Of a stretch of DNA of 26,801 bases, positions 6,898 to 12,454 are shown one piece after another; the stretch's first letter is position 1; every line of letters begins with the position of its first letter. The DNA is taken from positions 1 to 26,801 of the IMG/VR virus record IMGVR_UViG_3300042515_002139, one strand, 5' to 3'. This DNA comes from a virus. The translations under genes and the position numbers were made by a program. The notes beneath the pieces were generated by a model that did not search any database, was not told the DNA's origin, and saw only the letters and a program-made list of their open reading frames with translations.

Positions 6898-7712
6898 GCG
6901 GTTAGCACTTCCACCACTCGCCTCCCAACATATTCCGCCACTTGTGGCACTACTGCGTTTCCAAGTCCTCTAAGTCGGTCCACCCTAGCGGGAACCCCAT
7001 TAGCCACTCGACCCACTGCGGGCTCAAGCTCCCACCACTCACTTCGGACAAGCTCGGGCCAGCGGTTCGACCTCGCTCCGCTTGTGTTTTGCCCTTGCCG
7101 CTTTTCCAATCGCGTGCCGTTGGCGCTGGAAAGCTTTGAGCAACTGCCCATCCAAGCTTGTTTGGTTTGCTCCTGCCGTCTCCGCTGCATTGCAGAGTTA
7201 TGTCGTTCGCCGCTTTTGATGAGCTTGGCGTAGGCCAGAACAAACACCCTGTCCCGGATATGCGGGGCACCAACGGCGGCAGCCGGTATGCAATGCCATT
7301 CCGCATCAAACCCGATCTCGGCCAACGTCCCGAGTACCCTGTCCAGTCCCCGAGTAAGCAACGCTGCCACGTTTTCCAACACAACGATTCGCGGTCTAAG
7401 TTCGCAAACCAGGCGAATGGCCTCGAAAAACAATCCAGAGCGTTCGCCGTCAAGTCCTGCCCCGAGTCCGGCGTAGGAAATATCCTGACAGGGGAACCCT
7501 CCACAAATAACGTCGACTGCTTCGAGGTTGTGACTTCCGCACTCTCGGATGTCGCGTTCTCTGTGGACGTTCGGCCAATGCTTTTCAAGGACTTTCGTTG
7601 CGTAGTCATTGATTTCTACCTGCCATTTGCAAGCCATGCCGGCACGTTCAAAGCCTAGATCAAATCCGCCTATGCCAGCGAAGAGACTGCCGAAGGTTAG
7701 TTGGCAAAAAAT
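6894..7712 (-). CDS. DNA (cytosine-5) methyltransferase, probable ATT start
   Basis: This is a compact C5-cytosine methyltransferase of about 272 aa. Motif I (FAGIGGFDLG, for SAM) lies in frame upstream of the first ATG (7637), directly after TFGSL. There is no ATG, GTG or TTG before it. An ATT codon at 7712 lies seven bases after GAGG, just behind the upstream stop (7724), and is the best candidate start. Motif IV is GGFPCQDIS with the catalytic Cys, motif VI is VLENVAA, motif VIII is HIRDRVF, and motifs IX/X are RGLGNAVVPQVAE. The target-recognition stretch is short. It probably modifies phage DNA against host restriction. An alternative is an upstream sequencing error that removed a normal start. 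Confidence 0.85.
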   Translation of the reverse strand: MFCQLTFGSLFAGIGGFDLGFERAGMACKWQVEINDYATKVLEKHWPNVHRERDIRECGSHNLEAVDVICGGFPCQDISYAGLGAGLDGERSGLFFEAIRLVCELRPRIVVLENVAALLTRGLDRVLGTLAEIGFDAEWHCIPAAAVGAPHIRDRVFVLAYAKLIKSGERHNSAMQRRRQEQTKQAWMGSCSKLSSANGTRLEKRQGQNTSGARSNRWPELVRSEWWELEPAVGRVANGVPARVDRLRGLGNAVVPQVAEYVGRRVVEVLTA

Positions 7713-7723
7713 TTGGGCACCTC

Positions 7724-8008
7724 TTAATAACGCAACTTTGCAATAATTTCTCTAAGCTCAAGAAAAGTATCGCAAGCACTTCTCTTTAGCTTTAATGCTA
7801 CTTCGCGATTCTCCATCGCCACCGCCGATGCGTTGCAAATCTCGACACGCAAATGCCGGATCGTCGCTTCCTGTTCTTTTAGCCGATCGGCAACCGCGAC
7901 CAGTAGCTTATGCAATTCTCCGCCAGAAACTCCGATCACGGCTTCTACCGCGTCGATTAGCACTGCCGTGTCGATTCTCGGTTGTGTCATCACTTCTTTT
8001 TCTTGCAT
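7724..8008 (-). CDS. small helical/coiled-coil protein
   Basis: From the ATG at 8008 this is a 94-aa protein (MQEKEVMTQPRIDT...). AGGAGG lies seven bases upstream. A second ATG at 7990 overlaps the stop of the preceding gene as TGATG and is an alternative start. The sequence is mainly helical, with heptad-like segments (LHKLLVAVADRLKEQEATIRHLRVEI and LELREIIAKL). No family is recognised. Its stop lies 12 bases before the ATT start of the methyltransferase gene and may be coupled to it. Confidence 0.55.
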   Translation of the reverse strand: MQEKEVMTQPRIDTAVLIDAVEAVIGVSGGELHKLLVAVADRLKEQEATIRHLRVEICNASAVAMENREVALKLKRSACDTFLELREIIAKLRY

Positions 8009-8163
8009 TGCTCCGCCTCCTGTAGTTGTTTTTGTTCGTACCACAGCAGCCCTTCAATCGACCACTTTGTAAACGGCACGCCAGCCCGTGCGGCCGCGGC
8101 TTTGAGTTGCTGCCAAATCGCGTCAGGCACGCGGCCGATTTGCCGGCAAGGATCGTAGGTCAT
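7990..8163 (-). CDS. small ribbon-helix-helix-like protein
   Basis: The ATG at 8163 overlaps the preceding stop (ATGA) and gives 57 aa. The segment GRVPDAIWQQLKAAAARAGVPFTKWSIEGLL has the pattern of a ribbon-helix-helix DNA-binding domain: a short strand, a helix, a G-V/I-P turn, then a second helix starting Phe-Thr-Lys-Trp. It ends in a lysine run (KKKK). A repressor or accessory DNA-binding role is plausible. The fold is inferred from pattern only. Confidence 0.5.
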   Translation of the reverse strand: MTYDPCRQIGRVPDAIWQQLKAAAARAGVPFTKWSIEGLLWYEQKQLQEAEQCKKKK

Positions 8164-8489
8164 ATCGGGGCCTCGGTCGAAAAATAAACATCGTGCGTTT
8201 GCGTTGCTCGCTTTGTTTCGCAATCTTCAACAATTGCAAAATCCTCAAACCAAGCACGCAAAATGCCTTTTCGGTACGTACTAGATGTCGCAGCGTACCA
8301 ACACTCATCGCCCACCCTGTCGGGCCGGCTTGCTTGGGCGGTGTTGTCGCGCTGCATCTGCTCAATCACTTCGCAGACGCTTTGCAATTCTTTTGCCGCA
8401 CGGAATTGCTTTTCTTTTAGCAGTTCTGTTGATGCTTCTTTTAGGGCGTCAATTATTAGCTCGACGCTCGCCGCCGTTAGTCCGTTCAT
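8160..8489 (-). CDS. hypothetical protein
   Basis: The ATG at 8489 overlaps the upstream stop (ATGA) and follows AGGTG. The 109-aa product has a helical N-terminal half (VELIIDALKEASTELLKEKQ, CEVIEQMQRD). A C-terminal region follows with ECWYAATSSTYRKGILRAWFEDFAIVED, which looks like a small beta-rich domain. I do not recognise it. Confidence 0.55.
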   Translation of the reverse strand: MNGLTAASVELIIDALKEASTELLKEKQFRAAKELQSVCEVIEQMQRDNTAQASRPDRVGDECWYAATSSTYRKGILRAWFEDFAIVEDCETKRATQTHDVYFSTEAPI

Positions 8490-8653
8490 ACTGTCACCTG
8501 CGTCGCTTTCCATCCGTCTTTGGTTTTTTCGACTTTTCCTTCGCTGTGCAAAGCTTTAATTGCTTTGGCAAATCCTGAACCAAAAGCGTATGACAAAACG
8601 CTTGTTGGTTGACTGCCAATCGTTCGCAATGCGTTTAAGATCTCGTTTTTCAT
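8486..8653 (-). CDS. small winged-helix-like protein, first gene after an operator module
   Basis: This 55-aa protein starts at the ATG at 8653, preceded by AGGTGACACG. It reads MKNEILNALRTIGSQPTSVL, then FGSGFAKAIKALHSEGKVEKTKDGWKA. Helix-helix followed by a hydrophobic helix and a two-strand wing (VEKTKDGWKA) suggests a minimal winged-helix DNA-binding fold. It is the first gene downstream of the TTGTATCGACAA module at 8693-8747, so it may be regulated by it. Confidence 0.5.
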   Translation of the reverse strand: MKNEILNALRTIGSQPTSVLSYAFGSGFAKAIKALHSEGKVEKTKDGWKATQVTV

Positions 8654-8692
8654 CGTGTCACCTGTTCGCGTTGTGTTGTGTCCGCCCTCTAG

Positions 8693-8747
8693 TTGTATCG
8701 ACAATCGCCAGCCGATGCAATAGCCATGTCGGACAATTTTTTTGGAA
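8693..8747 (-). promoter_or_regulatory. operator/boundary module, copy C
   Basis: The dyad TTGTATCGACAA lies at 8693-8704. The related AATAGCC...GG.CAATT block follows at 8719-8744, between the RusA stop and the next start. The same 12 bases occur in the modules at 21351 and 24736. On the minus strand a weak TTGCAT, 17-bp spacer, TACAAC promoter overlaps the dyad. Terminator character is poor in this copy. The repeat is directly seen; function as operator and promoter is inferred. Confidence 0.55.
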
Positions 8748-9128
8748 TTATTCCAGCGGCCAGATTGATACGATAATCCGGTCGCTGTCGCCCCAGTGCT
8801 TTTCTACGTCCTGCTTTGCCACCTGCCTATCATCGACCCACGCGACGCGGTTTAGGCCGTCCTCGATCGCCTTGACAATGTTGCTAGTGTCGCCGGGATT
8901 CGTGTGCCAATAGCCCTTTGCAACCGTCTTCGGCTTTGCAAACTGAATGTCGACCGACAATCCAAGCGGGCCGGTCAGCGGGTCGTGATTGGGATACTGT
9001 CGCCGAAACTCCGCCGCAACCGTCAACTCAAAGTTGACCGTTCGCTGTGGGGTGTAGTGATGGCCATTCTTCGCCGTTCGGCTTCGCTCCTTCGGCTGCG
9101 GCCGAGCGTTGATGACAAATTTAATCAC
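8748..9128 (-). CDS. RusA-family Holliday junction resolvase
   Basis: The GTG at 9128, preceded by GAGGTGCCGAC, gives a 126-aa protein starting VIKFVINARPQPKERSR. RusA-family features are the N-terminal strand with a PQPKxR motif, the middle LGLSVDIQFAKPK strand and the acidic segment PGDTSNIVKAIEDGLNRVAWVDDRQVA. The DxxN...D...DD pattern there matches the conserved metal-binding aspartates. It resolves branched recombination or replication intermediates. It starts inside the end of the upstream gene (8-nt overlap). Longer in-frame starts have no comparable ribosome-binding site. Confidence 0.85.
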   Translation of the reverse strand: MIKFVINARPQPKERSRTAKNGHHYTPQRTVNFELTVAAEFRRQYPNHDPLTGPLGLSVDIQFAKPKTVAKGYWHTNPGDTSNIVKAIEDGLNRVAWVDDRQVAKQDVEKHWGDSDRIIVSIWPLE

Positions 9129-9363
9129 GTCGGCACCTCTCAACCATGTCTTCGATTGCTGCTCGAATCGTCGGCCACTCCTGCGGGTCGATCCGGATTC
9201 CGCCATTGGCTTCCACTAAATCTAAGCTTTGTTTGACAATCAAGCATTCACTGTCGCCAGCCTCTTGAATTTCAATCGTCGTCGCAAGGTAACCGGACGT
9301 TAACTCACCTTCGGGCACCACGACTACTTGCGTGATCCGCGTTTCGTAATTTATTTCGCTCAT
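9121..9363 (-). CDS. hypothetical protein
   Basis: This 80-aa protein starts MSEINYETRITQVVVVPEGE after GGGGTGACGAC, with an ATGA overlap to the previous gene. The pattern is a beta-strand-rich N-terminal half (ITQVVVV, LATTIEIQEAG, CLIVKQSLDLV) and a short C-terminal helix (WPTIRAAIEDMVERC). It sits directly before rusA in the recombination/replication block. No family is recognised. Confidence 0.6.
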   Translation of the reverse strand: MSEINYETRITQVVVVPEGELTSGYLATTIEIQEAGDSECLIVKQSLDLVEANGGIRIDPQEWPTIRAAIEDMVERCRRD

Positions 9364-10076
9364 GTCGTCACCCCAAAAAACTTAACATCGGAACCGCTCA
9401 CACAAAAAAACGCCGACACAACTTCGCCTGACCGCCGATTGCGAAACCAGCATCCCGCCGCGTACGGTTGCGGCTTGGGATTCACAACCGGGTCAGCCGC
9501 TTGCTCCCTTGCTTTCCTCGTCTCGTACACGCTCGCCATCGCCTTCTTTGGTGGTGCTTTGCGCTTAAGCACTCTGACCGGTAGCCCGCGGGCTCGCTTC
9601 CAGTTTGTGATCGTGTCCCAGCTACAGTTGACAAGATAACGCAAGTCTTCGCGAAGCAAATTGTCGTCGCCGCGCTCCGCTCGAATCGCATCCAGCTTGG
9701 CAAACTGCATTTCGTTATGCCTTGCCGCCTTAATGCGGCCAATGTCGGTGCCCAAATTGTGACGCGATATCGCCGCGTCTCGATGTCTTCGCGATAGCGT
9801 TGATCCTAGTGCAAATCTCTTCGCGATTGCATCCGCCGACATGGGCCAGTTTTTTACGATGTGCTCAATGATTCGTTCGTCTATCTCGACTTTCTTCGCA
9901 CCGCTCTTGAGCTTGGGCGGCTCTTCGCCTCGACGATCTGCGATCGAGTCGCGAATGCGCGCCGCCGTTTTGTCGTCGCAATCGCACAAGCTCGCAATTT
10001 GTGACGCAGCCACCGGCCAAGCGGCTTCAACCTTTTCGATCCATTGCTGCCAAACTGTTTTTGTTCGTGAGTTCAT
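9360..10076 (-). CDS. protein with multiple helix-turn-helix units
   Basis: This 238-aa protein seems to contain three HTH-like units. They are WPVAASQIASLCDCDDKTAARIRD (residues 20-43), WPMSADAIAKRFALGSTLSRRHRDA (77-101) and LREDLRYLVNCSWDTITNWKRARGLP (141-166). A basic linker (RVLKRKAPPKKA) and a C-terminal beta-rich region (GCWFRNRRSGEVVSAFFCVSGSDVKFFGV) follow. It starts after GAGGTGCCGAC, the leader shared by its neighbours. A DNA-binding regulator or replication accessory is likely; which one is not clear. Confidence 0.6.
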   Translation of the reverse strand: MNSRTKTVWQQWIEKVEAAWPVAASQIASLCDCDDKTAARIRDSIADRRGEEPPKLKSGAKKVEIDERIIEHIVKNWPMSADAIAKRFALGSTLSRRHRDAAISRHNLGTDIGRIKAARHNEMQFAKLDAIRAERGDDNLLREDLRYLVNCSWDTITNWKRARGLPVRVLKRKAPPKKAMASVYETRKAREQAADPVVNPKPQPYAAGCWFRNRRSGEVVSAFFCVSGSDVKFFGVTT

Positions 10077-10294
10077 GTCGGCACCTCTCGCCTTGCTTGT
10101 GTCAAATCTTGCTCTGTCGCTCGCCCATTGTCGATTAGTTCCTGTCGTAAAATCCTAGTGCCCTCCGGTGCTCTGATTGCCAGCCGTGGTGTTTTTCCTG
10201 ATCGGCAAACGGCGACACAAACGTCCGGGCCGATTCGCACCGCTTCGCCTACCTTCAGGGCGACGACCAGCCATCCGTCTTTTGTGTTGGTCAT
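10073..10294 (-). CDS. CsrA-like RNA-binding translational regulator
   Basis: This 73-aa protein matches the CsrA layout. LKVGEAVRIGPDVCVAVC aligns with the first three strands (typically RRVGETLMIGDEVTVTVL). GKTPRLAIRAPEGTRILRQELID aligns with the RIGVNAPKEVSVHREEIY end. The Arg after the fourth strand, equivalent to CsrA Arg44, is kept (ILRQE). The strand-1 Arg pair is replaced by Leu-Lys, so RNA contacts may differ. CsrA binds GGA motifs near start codons. A phage copy could redirect host or phage translation. It is coupled on both sides by ATGA overlaps. Confidence 0.75.
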   Translation of the reverse strand: MTNTKDGWLVVALKVGEAVRIGPDVCVAVCRSGKTPRLAIRAPEGTRILRQELIDNGRATEQDLTQARREVPT

Positions 10295-10575
10295 GTCGGC
10301 ACCTCGCTACGCTTACAAGCCTTAACGACGTGTAGCGTTTGTCCGTTATCGCATTCGATATGCCGTATCGGGCCAGTGCAAAAAGCCGGAACCGTGCTAA
10401 ATCCTTCGCAATTGACGCCGGTGATGCTGCATCGCATCTTGCCGGACCCATCGTTACCGATCAGTGTAGTCGGGTACCAGTTTGATCGATTTGTTAACCA
10501 CAGGTCGATAACATCCTGCTTGCTGCCGCTGAAAATAAAATCGGCATCGAGTCGCTGTTCAAATTCGTCGCTCAT
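10291..10575 (-). CDS. hypothetical protein
   Basis: The ATG at 10575 follows AAAGGTGCCGAC. It gives a 94-aa protein, MSDEFEQRLDADFIFSGSKQDVIDLWL..., ending in EVPT. The segment GKMRCSITGVNCEGFSTVPAFCTGPIRHIECDNG has four Cys and could be a small beta fold. A longer ORF from an ATG at 10719 covers the upstream gene in another frame and is rejected. Function is unknown. Confidence 0.6.
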   Translation of the reverse strand: MSDEFEQRLDADFIFSGSKQDVIDLWLTNRSNWYPTTLIGNDGSGKMRCSITGVNCEGFSTVPAFCTGPIRHIECDNGQTLHVVKACKRSEVPT

Positions 10576-10795
10576 GTCGGCACCTTTGTTTCTGTTATTG
10601 CATTTCCGCTTGCGTCGACCTTTCGAAGCCCGTATTTTCTGCTCCACTTGTAAAGAGTCTGCCATTCGAACGGCTGCCGATTTGTACAAGCATGTCGCAA
10701 GCGTTTTCGATTGTTTCAAAGTTACACATTTCGATAACCTCGTTCCGCTTTTTTGGATTGTTAAAAGCGATCTGAATTTGCCTATCGTCGGTCAT
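10572..10795 (-). CDS. small gene apparently interrupted by a frameshift
   Basis: The ATG at 10795, after AAAGGTGCCGAC, opens MTDDRQIQIAFNNPKKRNEV...ACDMLVQIGS, which in its own frame ends at 10595. In a second frame the region downstream of about 10673 encodes PFEWQTLYKWSRKYGLRKV...TKVPT. It ends in the same ATGA junction and the same VPT ending as its neighbours. A single -1 shift near the S41 codon joins the two into a ~74-aa protein. I see no slippery heptamer, so an indel (real or assembly) is more likely than programmed shifting. Confidence 0.45.
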
Positions 10796-11484
10796 GTCGG
10801 CACCTTTTGAAAAGTTACTGGAATTCGTTCGTAAAGCTTTGTAGTCGGTGGTGGCGGATTGATTGATTCGGCCATTGCGGGGCGGGTGATCGGTGCCGTT
10901 ATCGGCCTGTACTCAATCGCTGTCCGCCGCTCCGGGCTGTCGCATTCGATCCGTACAACCGGGTCGACCATCTTGCCGGCGACGCAAGTTTTCTCGCCAA
11001 GCCCAATCAGCGGTCGGCACGATTCGGGCGATAGCCTGTCGCCGACTGCCGTGTAGGCTTTCAAAAAGTTATGCCGTGCCCACTTTTCACTCTCGGAATC
11101 GTTGAACGACTCCAAGAAATTCGGCCAGCCGCCCATGCTGCGAATCGTCGCGTTAATGCGTTGATCGCCAAAGTCGATCCACTTGTAAGGGCCGATGGCA
11201 ACCGCTCGCTGCACGTCGCTCCAAGCCTCTACGGCTCGCGTATCCTCCGCAACGTTGACGCCGGCAAGCTCCCGAAGCTCGGCAGGTCTCGGCATTCGCG
11301 GCAATTCGCGGATCGCCCGAAGTACCGCCGTTTGCATTTGCTCTGGCTCAAGATCGATCATCGCCAAGGAGTAAACTTGCACCATCGCCTCCGTCGGCTC
11401 CACTTGGTGGGCCTGCATCAATCCCTCTAACAGCGTTGTAAAGTGCTTCAAACTTTCCTGACTCTGCGAATTTTTGAAAGACAT
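10792..11484 (-). CDS. replication-associated protein, DUF6475/helicase-loader-like
   Basis: The 230-aa protein starts MSFKNSQSQESLKHFTTLL. Its N-terminal helical half (VQVYSLAMIDLEPEQMQTAVLRAIRE..RMPRPAELREL) resembles phage helicase-loader/replisome-organiser proteins that sit beside initiators. Its centre (INATIRSMGGWPNFLESFNDSESEKWARHNFLKAY, near residues 115-150) fits DUF6475. The C-terminus is proline-rich and probably disordered. The first ~137 nt overlap the end of the initiator gene in another frame, unusually long for this genome. Role as loader is inferred from family and position. Confidence 0.65.
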   Translation of the reverse strand: MSFKNSQSQESLKHFTTLLEGLMQAHQVEPTEAMVQVYSLAMIDLEPEQMQTAVLRAIRELPRMPRPAELRELAGVNVAEDTRAVEAWSDVQRAVAIGPYKWIDFGDQRINATIRSMGGWPNFLESFNDSESEKWARHNFLKAYTAVGDRLSPESCRPLIGLGEKTCVAGKMVDPVVRIECDSPERRTAIEYRPITAPITRPAMAESINPPPPTTKLYERIPVTFQKVPT

Positions 11485-12307
11485 TTTTTGTGTTTTCCTC
11501 GCGGATCTGTGCAAACGTCTTTGGTTGCGACGGTTTACGATCCGCCGCTGTGGTTCGGTCGCTGTTCAGCCAATCGGCTTGGAAGCCCTCCCATTGGCGT
11601 TCGGCCGCGGTTCGAATGGCTTCGTCTGCCGACATGCCAGCCTTAGCCGCTTCGCGTCGGATCCTCACCAGGACTGATTCCGTAACCGGCTTGCGTCGGC
11701 ACGCGGTCCAGTCTCGCCAATGGTGTTCGGAAATGTCTTCGGGTCGATCGATTGCAACCGATGGACGCCGTGTTCGCTTTTGAGAAACAGAAACTAGCGG
11801 CTCTGCCGCTTCGCTCCTTCCCCGTTCCCCTTCCTGTTCCTGTTCCCTTCCTATTCCCTTCCCTTCCTCTTCCTTTCCCTTCCCTTCCCCACTGGGCGCG
11901 TAAGGCACGCGTTCGGCACGCGTGGGGCACGCGTTAACTACGCGTGGAATATCAACGAAATTGTTGGTTTCCGACGGTTCTGGCAATGTGCTCTGCGCTT
12001 CCTTGAAATTAACGACCTGATGCCGTGAAAATCCAGGAACGTATCCATATTCCACGCCTTCCGACGCGTAACGCACAACAAAACCACGCGTGGCCAACGC
12101 GTCAAGCACGCGTGAAAAATCAACGTTATCGTATGGAAGTATCTGTGCTTTGATCGATCGCGGTCGCCATTTGAACCGGCCTTCTCGGTCGCAAATCGTC
12201 CACAAGCCAATGAACGCCAACCGTACCGGAAGCCCTTCCTTTTCTTCCAAGTCGAAGAGTTCCTCGTGGGTGAAAAACTCCGGCTTAATTGTTCGTATTC
12301 TTCCCAT
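11348..12307 (-). CDS. phage replication initiation protein
   Basis: The ATG at 12307 follows AGGTCGATCG and gives a 319-aa protein starting MGRIRTIKPEFFTHEELFDLE. The N-terminal ~110 residues (LPVRLAFIGLWTICDREGRFKWRPRSIKAQILPYD, FSRVLDALATRGFVV) are the typical winged-helix domain of phage replication initiators. A low-complexity Gly/Glu/Lys/Arg stretch encoded by a polypurine tract (plus 11814-11891) follows, then a helical C-terminal half. The gene also contains clustered ACGCGT iterons, as expected if the initiator binds an origin inside its own gene, like lambda O. It overlaps the next gene by 137 nt. Confidence 0.8.
   Translation of the reverse strand: MGRIRTIKPEFFTHEELFDLEEKEGLPVRLAFIGLWTICDREGRFKWRPRSIKAQILPYDNVDFSRVLDALATRGFVVRYASEGVEYGYVPGFSRHQVVNFKEAQSTLPEPSETNNFVDIPRVVNACPTRAERVPYAPSGEGKGKEEEGKGIGREQEQEGERGRSEAAEPLVSVSQKRTRRPSVAIDRPEDISEHHWRDWTACRRKPVTESVLVRIRREAAKAGMSADEAIRTAAERQWEGFQADWLNSDRTTAADRKPSQPKTFAQIREENTKNVFQKFAESGKFEALYNAVRGIDAGPPSGADGGDGASLLLGDDRS
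11814..11891. repeat. polypyrimidine/polypurine tract in the initiator gene
   Basis: About 78 bp of the plus strand are almost only C and T, made of CCTT/CCC/TTCC words with rare G or A. On the coding strand this gives Gly, Glu, Lys, Arg and Gln codons. The tract lies just downstream, in the direction of transcription, of the iteron arrays. It could act as an easily melted or triplex-prone element beside an origin. It may simply be slippage-prone low complexity. Confidence 0.7.
11905..12115. other. candidate replication origin: eight ACGCGT iterons at 11-bp phasing
   Basis: ACGCGT occurs at 11907, 11918, 11929 and 11940, and again at 12064, 12086, 12097 and 12108. Spacing is exactly 11 bp in the first array and 22, 11, 11 in the second. 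The words fall in all three codon phases of the initiator gene, so protein repetition does not explain them. An 11-bp inverted repeat (GCGTGGAATAT at 11942-11952, ATATTCCACGC at 12047-12057) faces across the spacer. Helically phased iterons inside an initiator gene recall lambda-type origins. Origin function is inferred. Confidence 0.6.
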
Positions 12308-12318
12308 CGATCGACCTG

Positions 12319-12408
12319 AAAAAACCACCGCCCAGCAGCTTGGCCGGCTTGTGGAGATTCCCACAGAACGCCGGGCGGTGGCTTGGATTGGTCAGCCGGC
12401 CAAGGCTG
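12319..12408 (-). ncRNA. pseudoknotted terminator-like leader 1, upstream of the replication initiator
   Basis: Read 5'-3' on the minus strand, the leader folds as follows. Strand P1 is at 12408-12394. A 9-bp outer stem pairs CCACCGCCC (12381-12373) with GGGCGGTGG (12333-12325). An inner hairpin TGTGG/CCACA lies at 12365-12350. Loop segment 12349-12336 pairs back to P1 (core AGCCGGCCAA with TTGGCCGGCT, extended to ~14 bp with one bulge). Six T follow, then the initiator's Shine-Dalgarno and ATG eleven bases later. It may be an attenuator or a translational operator. Confidence 0.6.
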
Positions 12409-12417
12409 ATTTCGTAC

Positions 12418-12446
12418 ACTATAACAATCTGTCAACCTGTTCGCAA
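12418..12446 (-). promoter_or_regulatory. sigma70-type promoter for the initiator leader
   Basis: A TTGCGA -35 (12446-12441), 17-bp spacer and TATAGT -10 (12423-12418) predict a start near 12411, three bases before the first pseudoknot strand. A TTGACA inside the spacer lies 21 bases before that strand, the same distance as in leader 2. Confidence 0.5.
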
Positions 12447-12454
12447 CTAAAAAC

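Noticed and set aside
6950-7609. 219-aa minus-strand ORF overlapping the C5 methyltransferase
   Set aside because: It is another frame of the same DNA. The overlapping frame carries all methyltransferase motifs (I, IV, VI, VIII, IX/X), so this one is a shadow.
11938-12435. 165-aa minus-strand ORF over the initiator start and leader 1
   Set aside because: It is in another frame of the initiator gene and crosses the structured leader. The initiator frame carries the recognisable conserved domain.
12430-12435. TTGACA as the -35 box of the leader 1 promoter
   Set aside because: It lies only 6 bases from TATAGT, too close. TTGCGA at 17-bp spacing fits better, though TTGACA may still be a regulatory site because leader 2 has it at the same distance.
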